From: Clostridia bacterium
Lineage (GTDB): Bacteria > Bacillota_A > Clostridia > Oscillospirales > CAG-272
Direction: 5' to 3'
Assembly: GCA_017453335.1 (NCBI GenBank)
Contig: JAFTKI010000007.1
Location: 1 to 46,918 of the forward strand
Length of the DNA stretch: 46,918 bases
Shown: one piece after another, positions 29,808 through 39,060 of the stretch
How positions within the stretch are numbered: the stretch's first letter is position 1
Layout of the letters: the number at the start of each line of letters is the position of its first letter
Position numbers and translations under genes: made by a program
The notes under the pieces: generated by a model
Told to the model about the DNA's origin: nothing
Databases searched by the model: none
Seen by the model: the letters and a program-made list of their open reading frames with translations, nothing else

Positions 29808-32441
29808 ATGAAAAAAAATTATCTGAAATCCATCCTTCTCATCCCCTTGTGCTGTTTGAACATTCTGCAGTGCGCCTGCGCCTCCCCCGTCAACACCACA
29901 GGAACGACCGCTCCCGATCTCCCCAATGACACCGACGGAACGACTGCTCCCTCCCCCACCGATGACACCGACGGAACGACCGCTCCCTCCCCCACCGATG
30001 ACACCGACGGAACGACCGCTCCCTCCCCCACCGATGATACCACCGATTCCACCACTCCCCCGGAGGACGATACTCCCACCGAGGAGGCAACCGTTTTGGA
30101 AACGGGAGCAGCGCTGAACGACGCGCGATACACCGACACCGAGTTCTACTTTATCACCGAAGATGGCACCGAATGTCGCCTGACGCTGGACGGAGAGCAC
30201 GGCTGGCGCTTGCAGGCACTCGATCCCGACGTTCTGGACGGCGGATACGCCTCCTTTAACGACGTTGGAGCCGCGCAATCCTTATCGAAATACCTCGGTG
30301 AGGAGTACAACCTGACGCATGCTCCCTTCACGGTCTCCAAAACGGAAGACACCGTGACGCTACGCGCAGAAGCCATCGACAGCTACGTCACGCTACAGAT
30401 CGGCGACAGCTTTGATCTCGCCTTCCATCATAAGAACGGCGAGGTTTTGATGAACGTTTCCTATATTTCCGCATATGGCAAAAGCGTAACCGTGCGCGGC
30501 GATCTCACCCCCGACGAGGCGGTTGTGGGAGGCGGTCAGCGATTTAATAAAGTCAACCGTCGCGGCACCTCGATGAATCTCTACACCTACGATGCCTACA
30601 ACGCAGACGGCGGCAAGGGCACGTACGTTGCCATCCCGCTCTTTGCCACCACGCGCGGCGGCGGGATGTTCATCAACCGCTACGAAACCATGACCGCGGC
30701 ATTTGACCACACGAATCCCAACGAATGGTCCGTCAAGCTGCAAAACGATTTAATGGACATGTACTTCTATGCAGACGGCTCCATCTCCGACGTATTGCAA
30801 TCCTATACCGACCTTACGGGACACGCGACGCTTCCCGAGGAATGGGGACAGGGCGTTCTGATCTGCCGCCGTTCTCCCGATTTCCTGAGTCTGGACGGCG
30901 AGCAAAAAACCTACGGTTCTCTCGAGGAAATCCCGGGATACGAATCCCTCTATGCCGACAACAAAAAGACAACGCTTGCCAAAGACGCAACGCTTGAAAA
31001 CGGGCAGTATCTTTTTAATTCTTCGGGAAACAGACAATATTACTATCTCGACGGTCAATTCATCCTCACCACGAAAAACGGGAACCCCGGCGGTTACGGT
31101 GTGCGTGAGGTCGTAGAGGGTCTGATCGGCGCGGGCATGACTCCCACGGCGGTGATCCTTGAGCCATTCTCCTGGACCTCCTTGGGCAATTCCCCCGCAA
31201 AGCTGCAGGATCTGAAGGACATCATTGCTTGGTTGGATTCGCTCAACATCAAAACCATGCTGTACATGTCGGTTGCCAACCTCGGAAGCGGATTTAGTGG
31301 CTACCAAAACCGCTTCTACCTTACGGCATTCGTCAACGGAGAAGAAACCAACCTCATTCCCCGATTGAAAGGTGCCGGAAATCCCGACGTAGGCTCCAGC
31401 GCACAGCGTTACCTCGACATTACCGATCCCCTTGCGGTGGAATGGTACATGGACTCGGTGTGGAGTCTCCTGATCGATCTCGGCGTTGACGGCGTTAAGA
31501 TCGACTTTTGCGAGGTCATGCCCAACGAAGGAACCTATAGCAACGGAACGACCATCAAATACAACTTCTTCAACAGAAGTGTTTTTGGCGACGAGGGCGA
31601 CACCATTCACCACGCTTACTCTACCTACTTCATCTCCCTCTTCTACAAGAGCATGCTGGAGCAAAAGGCAGCTAAGAATATTGACGACGGCTTTGTGGTG
31701 CTCTCTCGCGGAGGCGGAATCGGCTCCCAGCGCAACCCCTATATGTGGGCTGGCGACCAGGCCCGTGAGGTCAAAAACCTCAGCACACAGCTGACCGCGA
31801 TCCTCACCTCGGGAATTTCGGGGATTCCCTTTATGACCTACGACATGGCAGGCTACGCCTACAACCCTGCGGCAGGAGGCTACTTTAAGGACGGTGCTTT
31901 GGAGATGGAATCCGAGATCTTCATCCGCTCGATCCAGTACACGGCGTTTACCTCGGTCATCCAGACGCACGGCGACGTCCGCCACCTCTATGAGCTCACC
32001 GAACAGGCACAGACCATCTCTGCCGCTTACACGACCATCCACATGGAGCTGATGCCATACATCCGCCAGCTCTCACAAGAGGCGTGCGACACGGGCATGC
32101 CGATGATGCGGCATCTGATCCTGCACGCACCGAACGACAAAAACGTCTATAACGTCGATGATGAATTTATGCTCGGCGACGCGCTCCTTGTGGCTCCGAT
32201 CCTCAACACAGACAGCTCCTCCCGCGAGGTCTACCTGCCCGCAGGCACGTGGATTGACCTGCTCAGCGGTGAGAAATACGAGGTCGACGCCAACGGAAAA
32301 ACGCTGACCGTGAACGTCACCATCGAGCAAATTCCCGTATTCCTCAACGCCCACAGTGCCGACGCCGCTTCCCTCCTCTCCATCTTTAACGCTGAGGTAT
32401 GGCAAGCAATCAACGGCGGGAACGCGATCGCGTTGGATTGA
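29808..32441 (+). CDS. Exported GH31 family alpha-glycosidase with repetitive linker
   Basis: An 877-residue glycoside hydrolase. A signal peptide (KKNYLKSILLIPLCC and on to QCACA, about residues 1-25) is followed by a Thr/Pro/Asp-rich linker of about 65 residues containing three 12-residue repeats. Then comes a GH31 beta domain and the barrel, with the nucleophile D566 in GVKIDFCEV and the acid/base D650 in MWAGD. Cysteines at 22 and 24 could anchor it as a lipoprotein, although the lipobox is poor; simple cleavage after ACA is the alternative. It is the only clearly exported enzyme here. The start at 29808 has AAAAGGAG upstream. The exact sugar (glucose, xylose or galactose) is open. Confidence 0.85.
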   Translation: MKKNYLKSILLIPLCCLNILQCACASPVNTTGTTAPDLPNDTDGTTAPSPTDDTDGTTAPSPTDDTDGTTAPSPTDDTTDSTTPPEDDTPTEEATVLETGAALNDARYTDTEFYFITEDGTECRLTLDGEHGWRLQALDPDVLDGGYASFNDVGAAQSLSKYLGEEYNLTHAPFTVSKTEDTVTLRAEAIDSYVTLQIGDSFDLAFHHKNGEVLMNVSYISAYGKSVTVRGDLTPDEAVVGGGQRFNKVNRRGTSMNLYTYDAYNADGGKGTYVAIPLFATTRGGGMFINRYETMTAAFDHTNPNEWSVKLQNDLMDMYFYADGSISDVLQSYTDLTGHATLPEEWGQGVLICRRSPDFLSLDGEQKTYGSLEEIPGYESLYADNKKTTLAKDATLENGQYLFNSSGNRQYYYLDGQFILTTKNGNPGGYGVREVVEGLIGAGMTPTAVILEPFSWTSLGNSPAKLQDLKDIIAWLDSLNIKTMLYMSVANLGSGFSGYQNRFYLTAFVNGEETNLIPRLKGAGNPDVGSSAQRYLDITDPLAVEWYMDSVWSLLIDLGVDGVKIDFCEVMPNEGTYSNGTTIKYNFFNRSVFGDEGDTIHHAYSTYFISLFYKSMLEQKAAKNIDDGFVVLSRGGGIGSQRNPYMWAGDQAREVKNLSTQLTAILTSGISGIPFMTYDMAGYAYNPAAGGYFKDGALEMESEIFIRSIQYTAFTSVIQTHGDVRHLYELTEQAQTISAAYTTIHMELMPYIRQLSQEACDTGMPMMRHLILHAPNDKNVYNVDDEFMLGDALLVAPILNTDSSSREVYLPAGTWIDLLSGEKYEVDANGKTLTVNVTIEQIPVFLNAHSADAASLLSIFNAEVWQAINGGNAIALD
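29928..30035 (+). repeat. Three tandem 36-bp repeats inside the GH31 gene
   Basis: Units 29928-29963, 29964-29999 and 30000-30035 differ by only one base from each other. They encode DTDGTTAPSPTD-type 12-residue units of the linker behind the signal peptide. The near identity at DNA level implies recent expansion, so repeat number may vary between strains. Confidence 0.9.
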
Positions 32442-32480
32442 TAGACCGCGAGCTTTTTGAGAATTTCGCACACAAAAAAG

Positions 32481-32512
32481 TCGGACACGTCATTTTGGCG
32501 TGAAAATCGCGT
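32481..32512. terminator. Broken copy F of the conserved hairpin
   Basis: AAAAAAG and the left arm TCGGACACGTCA (32481-32492) are intact, and CGCGTGA (32508-32514) begins the right arm as in copy E, but the remaining CGTGTCCGA is absent and unrelated sequence follows. It lies 39 nt behind the GH31 stop. It probably terminates poorly, if at all. Confidence 0.6.
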
Positions 32513-32582
32513 GATTGCCGCAATGGCAAAGCAGAGAAAGCAAAAAAAATGTGAAAAAAATATGAACTTTTGCAAAAAGCTA

Positions 32583-32611
32583 TTGACATCTGCGTTTTCA
32601 GGTGTTAAAAT
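32583..32611 (+). promoter_or_regulatory. Sigma-A promoter of the T-box operon
   Basis: TTGACA (32583-32588), a 17-nt spacer and TAAAAT (32606-32611), close to consensus. Transcription would start near 32618. Confidence 0.85.
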
Positions 32612-32617
32612 GTGTGA

Positions 32618-32923
32618 CAAATCAAATAGCAATTCAAAGGCGTTGATGAAGAAGGAACCTGCAACGAATTTTCAGAGAGTCGGGGATGGTGTGATCCCGA
32701 TAAAGGACTGCAGACGTTCCCCTCACTTCTGAGCCGGAAGCCCGAAAGGTTTACACCCAGTAGACGTTTCCCGTGTATGCTACGTTAGTGCATAGAGATT
32801 GTTGGATCTCGAAGAGGTGGCGGAGTGTTTATATCCGCAATTTGAGTGGTACCGCGAGTGTTATAGATTCCTATACACACCCGTCTCAAAGCAATTCAGG
32901 CTTTGAGACGGGTGTGCTTTTTT
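32618..32923 (+). promoter_or_regulatory. T-box leader, leucine type
   Basis: An RNA leader that binds uncharged tRNA and then lets transcription continue. The T-box sequence TGAGTGGTACCGCGA is at 32843-32857. Stem I includes GGAAC/GTTCC and the GATGAAGAAGG start, and the specifier region 3' of GTTCC reads CCTCACTTCTGAGC, placing CTC (Leu) at 32722-32724 followed by A, as usual. A strong terminator at 32876-32923 ends the leader when tRNA-Leu is charged. The leucine assignment fits the leu genes below; exact loop boundaries were not computed. Confidence 0.88.
32876..32923 (+). terminator. Regulatory terminator of the T-box leader
   Basis: CACACCCGTCTCAAAGC (32876-32892) pairs perfectly over 17 bp with GCTTTGAGACGGGTGTG (32900-32916), followed by CTTTTTT. 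It is the default off structure, in competition with the antiterminator formed by the T-box. Confidence 0.92.
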
Positions 32924-32961
32924 GTCCCAAGGCCGCGAAAACAAAGTTGAAAGGCGGAAAA

Positions 32962-34155
32962 ATGATGTTATCCCTTGACAAAGTATTCAATGCGCAAACG
33001 GTTCTGAAAAGCATCGTTCGTGAAACAAAGTTAGTGCGAGCTTACGGAATCGCACCCGAATGCGAGCTGTATCTGAAGCCCGAAAATCTACAGATCACGG
33101 GATCATTTAAGGTCAGAGGATCTGCCTATAAGATCGCGATGCTGTCCGAGGAAGAAAAACGGCGTGGGGTCATTGCCTGTTCCGCAGGAAACCACGCGCA
33201 GGGCGTGGCGTTGGCGGCAACCAAGAACGGAATCAAGTCGCTTATTTGCCTCCCCGACAGCGCACCGATTTCCAAGGTGGAAGCCACCAAGGGATACGGC
33301 GCGGACGTGTGCCTCGTGGAAGGCTGCTATGATGATGCCTATGCGAAGGCTTTGGAGCTGAAGGAGCGCGAGGGCTACACCTTCGTGCATCCCTTTGACG
33401 ACGAAAACGTCATCGCGGGACAAGGAACGATCGCTCTTGAGATCCTGAGCGACCTTGACAACATCGACGCAATCGTCGTTCCGATCGGTGGCGGCGGGCT
33501 GATCTCGGGTATCGCATATACGGTCAAGCAGATCCGCCCCTCTGTCAAGGTGTACGGCGTACAGGCGGCGGGGGCGCCGAGCATGTACCAATCGGTGAGA
33601 GACGGTGAGATCGAATGCCTATCCTCGGTTTCCACGATCGCAGACGGCATCGCGGTCAAAAAGCCCGGCGAAAACACATACGCTCTTGTCAAGGAGTACG
33701 TGGATGAGATTGCCTTGGTGAGCGATGATGAGGTTTCCTCCGCGATCCTCGCCCTGATCGAAAAGCAAAAAATGATTGCCGAGGGCGCGGGCGCTACCGC
33801 CGTCGCCGCTATCATGTTTCACAAATTCGATTTGAAAAACAAGCGAGTGGTTGCCGTGGTATCGGGCGGTAATATCGACGTTACGAGCCTATCCCGCGTG
33901 ATCGATCGCGGACTTCTCAAATCGGGGCGTTCGTCAAGCCTTCTGATCGAGCTGATCGACAAGCCCGGGCAGCTCAAGGAGATCTCGCGCATCATCGCCG
34001 ACTGCGGCGGTAACGTAACCGGTGTTCACTACGAGAAGGGCAACACGGAAAGCGTCAACGGCTGTTTCCTCCGTATTGAAATGGAAACCAGAGATTTTGA
34101 ACACGTGAATCTGATCACCCAAACGCTTCGTGACGAAGGCTTCAAATTAGTGTAA
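32962..34155 (+). CDS. ilvA: Threonine ammonia-lyase (threonine deaminase)
   Basis: A 397-residue PLP enzyme converting threonine to 2-oxobutanoate, the first step to isoleucine. The PLP lysine is K50 in TGSFKVRG, the substrate loop is CSAGNHAQG, and the phosphate-binding glycine loop is IGGGGLISG. The C-terminal 75 residues form one ACT-type domain (LIELIDKPGQLKEISRI), the short TdcB-like architecture rather than the 500-residue IlvA with two such domains. The start at 32962 (or the adjacent ATG at 32965) follows AAAGGCGG; a longer reading would pass through the T-box terminator and is rejected. It is the first gene of the operon. Confidence 0.93.
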   Translation: MMLSLDKVFNAQTVLKSIVRETKLVRAYGIAPECELYLKPENLQITGSFKVRGSAYKIAMLSEEEKRRGVIACSAGNHAQGVALAATKNGIKSLICLPDSAPISKVEATKGYGADVCLVEGCYDDAYAKALELKEREGYTFVHPFDDENVIAGQGTIALEILSDLDNIDAIVVPIGGGGLISGIAYTVKQIRPSVKVYGVQAAGAPSMYQSVRDGEIECLSSVSTIADGIAVKKPGENTYALVKEYVDEIALVSDDEVSSAILALIEKQKMIAEGAGATAVAAIMFHKFDLKNKRVVAVVSGGNIDVTSLSRVIDRGLLKSGRSSSLLIELIDKPGQLKEISRIIADCGGNVTGVHYEKGNTESVNGCFLRIEMETRDFEHVNLITQTLRDEGFKLV

Positions 34156-34175
34156 TTTGGGAAGGAGTGAAAGCT

Positions 34176-34553
34176 ATGAAGAGCAAAATTGAAACCAATC
34201 AAGCACCGGCGGCGATCGGCCCTTACTCACAGGCAGTAGTCGTTGGCAATCTCATTTTTACCTCCGGACAAATTCCGCTGAATCCCGAAACGGGAGTGCT
34301 TGAAGGAAACGGTATTGCCGAGCAGACGCATCGGGTTTGCAAGAATCTCGAGGCGGTTTTGGCTGCCGCAGGCAGTTCCCTACAGAGTGCCGTTAAAACG
34401 GTGTGCTTTCTCGCAAGCATGTCGGATTTCGCAGCCTTCAACGAGGTATATGCGCAGTATTTTACAGAAAAGCCCGCAAGAAGCTGCGTGGCAGTCAAAG
34501 AGCTTCCACGCGGCGCACTCGTCGAGGTGGAAGTCGTAGCAGAAAAGGAGTAA
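34176..34553 (+). CDS. ridA: RidA family 2-iminobutanoate/2-iminopropanoate deaminase
   Basis: A 125-residue YjgF/YER057c/UK114 protein with IGPYSQAV near the N-terminus, FTSGQIPL, and the conserved arginine in ARSCVAVKELP. RidA hydrolyses the reactive imines released by threonine/serine deaminases, so its place directly behind ilvA makes sense. The ATG at 34176 is preferred over an in-frame GTG at 34167 because the GGAAGGAG ribosome binding site overlaps that GTG. Confidence 0.93.
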   Translation: MKSKIETNQAPAAIGPYSQAVVVGNLIFTSGQIPLNPETGVLEGNGIAEQTHRVCKNLEAVLAAAGSSLQSAVKTVCFLASMSDFAAFNEVYAQYFTEKPARSCVAVKELPRGALVEVEVVAEKE

Positions 34554-34559
34554 AAGATT

Positions 34560-36233
34560 ATGATGGATGCAAGCAAATACCGCGCGGGCTACTTCCCCGT
34601 GGATCAAACATACAACAAATGGGTGAAAAAGGATCGCATCGAGCAACCGCCCGTGTGGTGCTCGGTGGATATGAGAGACGGGAACCAAAGCCTTGTCATC
34701 CCCATGAGCCTTGAAGAAAAGCTCGAATATTATAAGGCTCTTCTGGAGGTTGGCTTTAAGGAGATCGAGGTCGGCTTTCCCGCAGCGAGCGAGACCGAGT
34801 ACGAATTCCTTCGCACGCTGATCGACAACGACATGATCCCCAAGGACGTCACGGTACAGGTGCTGACACAGTGCCGCGAGCACATCATCCGCAAGACCTT
34901 TGATGCTTGCAAGGGGGCGCCGAGCGCGATCATTCACTTTTACAATTCGGTCAGCGTGGCACAGCGCGAGCAGGTGTTCAAAAAATCGAAGGAGGAGATC
35001 AAGCAGATCGCCGTAGACGGCGCGAAGCTGGTCAAGAAGCTGGCGCAGGAATATGAAGGCAACTTCCGCTTTGAGTATTCTCCCGAATCCTTTACGGGAA
35101 CCGAGCCGGAATATGCTTTGGAGGTCTGCAACGCGGTGCTTGACGTATTGGAGCCGAGTGCCGACAACAACGTGATTATAAACCTCCCCGTAACGGTGGA
35201 GATGAGCTTGCCGCACGTCTACGCTTCCCAAGTAGAGTATATGAGCGAGAACCTGAAATACCGTGAATTTGTAACCCTTTCTTTACATCCTCACAACGAT
35301 CGCGGCACAGGAGTAGCCGACACCGAGCTGGCGCTTTTGGCAGGGGCCGACCGTGTGGAAGGTACGCTCTTCGGCAACGGCGAGAGAACGGGCAACGTGG
35401 ATATCATCACATTGGCAATGAATATGTACTCCCACGGCGTTGATCCGAAGCTCGACCTTTCCAATATGAACGAGCTTGTGGAGAAATACGAAAAATGTAC
35501 CCGAATGCACGTTTATGAAAGAGCTCCTTACGCAGGCGCGTTGGTCTTTGCCGCCTTCTCCGGATCGCATCAGGATGCGATTGCCAAGGGCATGAAATAC
35601 AGACAACGGAACAAGCTTCACGAGTGGAACGTGCCGTACATTCCGATCGATCCCAAGGATATCGGCAGAACCTACGATGCCGACGTGATCCGTGTCAACT
35701 CTCAAAGCGGCAAGGGCGGCATCGGGTATCTCCTGGAGCAGACCTTCGGATACAATCTCCCCCCCAAAATGCGCGAGCATTTCAGCTATCTGTGTAAAAG
35801 CGTTTCCGACCATGAGCACAAGGAGCTGAGACCTAACGAGGTTCTGGATATCTTCACTGCAAGCTATCTGAATCTTGACAGTGGCATTACCGTTTCCGAC
35901 TTCGATTTTATGCGCGAGGGGGATGTGGTAAAGATCAATATCACCTTCAAAAGGGACGGTACGGAAACCGAGCTGGAAGCCGAGGGCAACGGTACGCTGA
36001 GCGCCGTGAACAATGCGCTCAGCGATTACACGGGCGAGGAATACACCCTGCAGGTCTTTACCCAGCACAGCATGCAGGGGGACGGCTCGCACAGTGTCGC
36101 GGCATCCTATATCGGCTTGGAGCGTGCCGACGGAACGCTCTATTGGGGTGCGGGGACAGACACCGACGTGATCACCGCAAGCACAAAGGCGCTGTTGAGC
36201 GCATTCCATAATATGATTAAAGGAGGCAACTGA
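34560..36233 (+). CDS. leuA: 2-isopropylmalate synthase
   Basis: A 557-residue enzyme making 2-isopropylmalate from 2-oxoisovalerate and acetyl-CoA, the committed leucine step. The HMGL-type barrel opens with [11 protein letters not shown] and has the metal-binding [11 protein letters not shown] and the [10 protein letters not shown] motif. The C-terminal third is the LeuA dimer/regulatory domain (from about 420). Length and the [20 protein letters not shown] start fit the yeast/actinobacterial-type branch (LeuA type 2), not the 510-residue E. coli type. It starts 6 nt after ridA. Confidence 0.93.
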   Translation: MMDASKYRAGYFPVDQTYNKWVKKDRIEQPPVWCSVDMRDGNQSLVIPMSLEEKLEYYKALLEVGFKEIEVGFPAASETEYEFLRTLIDNDMIPKDVTVQVLTQCREHIIRKTFDACKGAPSAIIHFYNSVSVAQREQVFKKSKEEIKQIAVDGAKLVKKLAQEYEGNFRFEYSPESFTGTEPEYALEVCNAVLDVLEPSADNNVIINLPVTVEMSLPHVYASQVEYMSENLKYREFVTLSLHPHNDRGTGVADTELALLAGADRVEGTLFGNGERTGNVDIITLAMNMYSHGVDPKLDLSNMNELVEKYEKCTRMHVYERAPYAGALVFAAFSGSHQDAIAKGMKYRQRNKLHEWNVPYIPIDPKDIGRTYDADVIRVNSQSGKGGIGYLLEQTFGYNLPPKMREHFSYLCKSVSDHEHKELRPNEVLDIFTASYLNLDSGITVSDFDFMREGDVVKINITFKRDGTETELEAEGNGTLSAVNNALSDYTGEEYTLQVFTQHSMQGDGSHSVAASYIGLERADGTLYWGAGTDTDVITASTKALLSAFHNMIKGGN

Positions 36234-36234
36234 A

Positions 36235-37494
36235 ATGGGAATGACCATGACGCAAAAGATCCTCGCATCTCATGCGGGGCTCGATCAAGTAACGGCGGGA
36301 CAGCTCATCTCTGCAAAGCTGGATATCGTGCTCGGAAATGATATTACCACTCCCGTGGCAGTCAATGAATTTAAGAAGGCAGGATTCGATTCCGTATTTG
36401 ATAAAGACAGAGTGGCGATCGTCCTTGACCACTTCGTACCGAACAAGGACATTAAGGCAGCCGAGCAATCCAAAACCTGCCGCGAATTTGCCTGCGCACA
36501 TTGCGTGAGCCACTTTTACGACGTTGGCAAGATGGGCATTGAGCACGCGCTCCTTCCCGAGCAGGGTGTGGTGACTGCGGGCGACTGCATCATCGGCGCG
36601 GACAGCCACACCTGTACCTACGGAGCGCTCGGCGCATTTTCCACCGGCGTTGGCTCTACCGATATGGCGGCGGGAATGGCTACGGGCACGGCGTGGTTCA
36701 AAGTTCCTTCCGCAATCAAATTCAATCTGACGGGAAAGCTCCCCTCAAATTGCAGCGGAAAGGACGTCATTCTGACCATTATCGGCAGGATCGGCGTGGA
36801 CGGCGCGCTGTATAAGAGCATGGAATTCGTGGGCGACGGTGCGCACGGGCTTTCCATGGATGACAGACTTTGTATCTGCAACATGGCGATTGAGGCGGGT
36901 GCCAAGAACGGCATTTTCCCCGTGGATGACGTAACCATGAAATACCTGAACGGAAGAAGCGAAAGAGCGCCTGTTGTTTACGAGGCTGATCCCGATGCCG
37001 AATACGAGCAGGTGATCGACGTCGATCTTTCTTCAATCGTCCCCACGGTTGCGTGTCCCCATCTTCCCGAAAACACGCATCCCGCAAGCGAATTGCATCA
37101 CGTCAAGGTGGATCAGGTCGTGATTGGCTCCTGCACCAACGGACGTATGGAGGACATGGAGGCGGCGTATAAGATCTTGAACGGGAACAAGGTTGCCGAC
37201 GGTGTGCGTTGTATCATCATTCCCGGCACGATGCAGATTCTTCGCGAGTGTGTGGAGCGCGGATATTATACCGCATTCATCGATGCGGGCGCGGTGGTTT
37301 CCACACCTACCTGCGGTCCCTGCCTCGGCGGTTACATGGGCATCCTTGCCGCGGGGGAAAAATGTATCGCGACGACCAACCGTAACTTCGTCGGTCGGAT
37401 GGGTCACGTAGAGAGCGAGGTCTACCTTGCCTCTCCCCACACTGCCGCCGCAAGTGCGCTGACGGGCTATATCACCGAATACAAGGAGGCGTGA
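36235..37494 (+). CDS. leuC: 3-isopropylmalate dehydratase large subunit
   Basis: A 419-residue aconitase-family subunit isomerising 2- to 3-isopropylmalate with LeuD. The [4Fe-4S] ligands are in [11 protein letters not shown] and in [13 protein letters not shown]. Length near 420 is that of the short archaeal/clostridial LeuC-HacA branch rather than the 466-residue proteobacterial form. AAAGGAGG precedes the ATG, which begins one base after the leuA stop. Confidence 0.93.
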   Translation: MGMTMTQKILASHAGLDQVTAGQLISAKLDIVLGNDITTPVAVNEFKKAGFDSVFDKDRVAIVLDHFVPNKDIKAAEQSKTCREFACAHCVSHFYDVGKMGIEHALLPEQGVVTAGDCIIGADSHTCTYGALGAFSTGVGSTDMAAGMATGTAWFKVPSAIKFNLTGKLPSNCSGKDVILTIIGRIGVDGALYKSMEFVGDGAHGLSMDDRLCICNMAIEAGAKNGIFPVDDVTMKYLNGRSERAPVVYEADPDAEYEQVIDVDLSSIVPTVACPHLPENTHPASELHHVKVDQVVIGSCTNGRMEDMEAAYKILNGNKVADGVRCIIIPGTMQILRECVERGYYTAFIDAGAVVSTPTCGPCLGGYMGILAAGEKCIATTNRNFVGRMGHVESEVYLASPHTAAASALTGYITEYKEA

Positions 37495-37496
37495 AG

Positions 37497-37994
37497 ATGA
37501 ATACACAAGGAAAAGCTTTCAAATATCCCGATAACGTGGACACAGACGTTATCATTCCCGCCCGTTATCTCAACACTTCCGACGCAAAGGAGCTTGCACT
37601 TCACTGTATGGAAGATATAGACGCCACGTTTGTAAAGAACGTCAGCGCAGGCGACGTGATGGTGGCAGGCTGGAACTTCGGTTGCGGCTCGTCGCGCGAG
37701 CACGCGCCGCTTGTCATCAAGACCTGCGGCACGGGCTGTGTGATCGCAAAGAGCTTCGCCCGTATCTTCTACCGCAATGCCATCAATATCGGTCTTCCCA
37801 TTCTGGAATGCGAGGAAGCGGCAGAAGAGATCAGCGCAAACGATGAGGTCAAGGTGGATTTTGACACGGGTGTGATTACAAACCTTACAACGGGCAAGTG
37901 CTATCAGGCGCAGCCCTTCCCTCCCTTTATCCAAAACATCATCAAAAGCGGCGGGCTTCTCAAATCCTTAAAGGAGGGCGCGTGCAATGGTTAA
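37497..37994 (+). CDS. leuD: 3-isopropylmalate dehydratase small subunit
   Basis: A 165-residue swivel-domain subunit. The signature [13 protein letters not shown] near the N-terminus and [14 protein letters not shown] are typical of LeuD. Its short length matches the short LeuC partner. The ATG at 37497 is chosen because AAGGAGG lies at 37483-37489; a GTG at 37491 is too close. It overlaps leuB by 8 nt. Confidence 0.93.
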   Translation: MNTQGKAFKYPDNVDTDVIIPARYLNTSDAKELALHCMEDIDATFVKNVSAGDVMVAGWNFGCGSSREHAPLVIKTCGTGCVIAKSFARIFYRNAINIGLPILECEEAAEEISANDEVKVDFDTGVITNLTTGKCYQAQPFPPFIQNIIKSGGLLKSLKEGACNG

Positions 37995-39054
37995 AAATAT
38001 TGCAGTGATCCGCGGTGACGGCATCGGGCCCGAGATCGTAGATGCGGCACTGAAGGTGCTTGATAAAGTAGCAGAGCTTTACGGACACACGTTCAACTAT
38101 ACCGACGTGGATATGGGCGGCTGCGCCATCGACAAATACGGCGACCCGCTTCCCGAGACGGAGCTGAAAAAATGTCTGGCATCCGACAGCGTCCTGCTTG
38201 GCGCGGTGGGCGGCGAGAAGTGGAACGACGTTCCCGGGCACATGCGCCCCGAAAAAGGACTTCTGCGTCTCCGTGCGGGAATGGGCGTTTACTCCAACAA
38301 CCGCCCCGCAAAGATCTGGAAGCAGCTTGCAGATGCCTCGCCGCTGAAAAAAGAAATTGTCGGGAAAGGCATTGATTTCATCATCGTTCGCGAGCTGATC
38401 GGCGGCATCTATTTCGGAGAACACAAAACCGAGGGTGACGTTGCCACCGACGTTTTGACGTACAGCGAATCCGAGATCGAGCGCATTGGAAGGATCGGCT
38501 TTGAAACGGCGCAAAAAAGGAACAAAAAGCTTTGCTCGGTGGAAAAGAGCAACGTGCTGGATTCCAGCCGCCTTTGGAAAAAGGTCATGCACCGACTGGC
38601 AAAGGATTACCCCGACGTGGAGCTTTCCGACATGCTGGTCGACAACTGCGCCATGCAGATCGTAAAAAATCCCGCACAGTTTGACGTGATCGTGACCGAA
38701 AATATGTTCGGTGACATTCTCTCGGATGAAGCTTCAATGATTACAGGCTCGATCGGTATGATCCCCTCCTCCAGTCTCGGTTCATCCTCTTGCGGACTGT
38801 ATGAGCCGATCCACGGCTCTGCTCCCGATATCGCGGGAAAGGACGTCGCAAACCCCATCGGTACGATCCTTTCCGCGGCGATGATGCTTCGCTACAGCTT
38901 TGATATGGCGCGTGAAGCCGATGCGATTGAAAATGCCGTTTCCGCATATCTCGATGCAGGCTGGCGCACAGCCGATATTATGAGCGAGGGAGGCGCTTTG
39001 GTCGGCTGTCGTCGGTGCGGCGAGCTGGTGATTCAAAATTTAAGAAGGGGGTAA
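37987..39054 (+). CDS. leuB: 3-isopropylmalate dehydrogenase
   Basis: A 355-residue NAD-dependent decarboxylating dehydrogenase. It begins with [11 protein letters not shown], has the substrate arginines in [16 protein letters not shown], the [10 protein letters not shown] motif, the metal-binding [16 protein letters not shown] and the NAD-binding [13 protein letters not shown]. All catalytic parts are present. The start overlaps the leuD end and has GGAGG upstream within leuD. Confidence 0.95.
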   Translation: MVKNIAVIRGDGIGPEIVDAALKVLDKVAELYGHTFNYTDVDMGGCAIDKYGDPLPETELKKCLASDSVLLGAVGGEKWNDVPGHMRPEKGLLRLRAGMGVYSNNRPAKIWKQLADASPLKKEIVGKGIDFIIVRELIGGIYFGEHKTEGDVATDVLTYSESEIERIGRIGFETAQKRNKKLCSVEKSNVLDSSRLWKKVMHRLAKDYPDVELSDMLVDNCAMQIVKNPAQFDVIVTENMFGDILSDEASMITGSIGMIPSSSLGSSSCGLYEPIHGSAPDIAGKDVANPIGTILSAAMMLRYSFDMAREADAIENAVSAYLDAGWRTADIMSEGGALVGCRRCGELVIQNLRRG

Positions 39055-39060
39055 GAAACG

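Noticed and set aside
29928..30035. Regular 36-bp repeats as a CRISPR array
   Set aside because: The units are directly adjacent with no spacers, lie in frame inside the GH31 gene and encode a linker.
32773..32961. N-terminal extension of IlvA by 63 codons
   Set aside because: It would translate through the T-box antiterminator and terminator; the ATG at 32962 has a ribosome binding site and gives the normal protein start.
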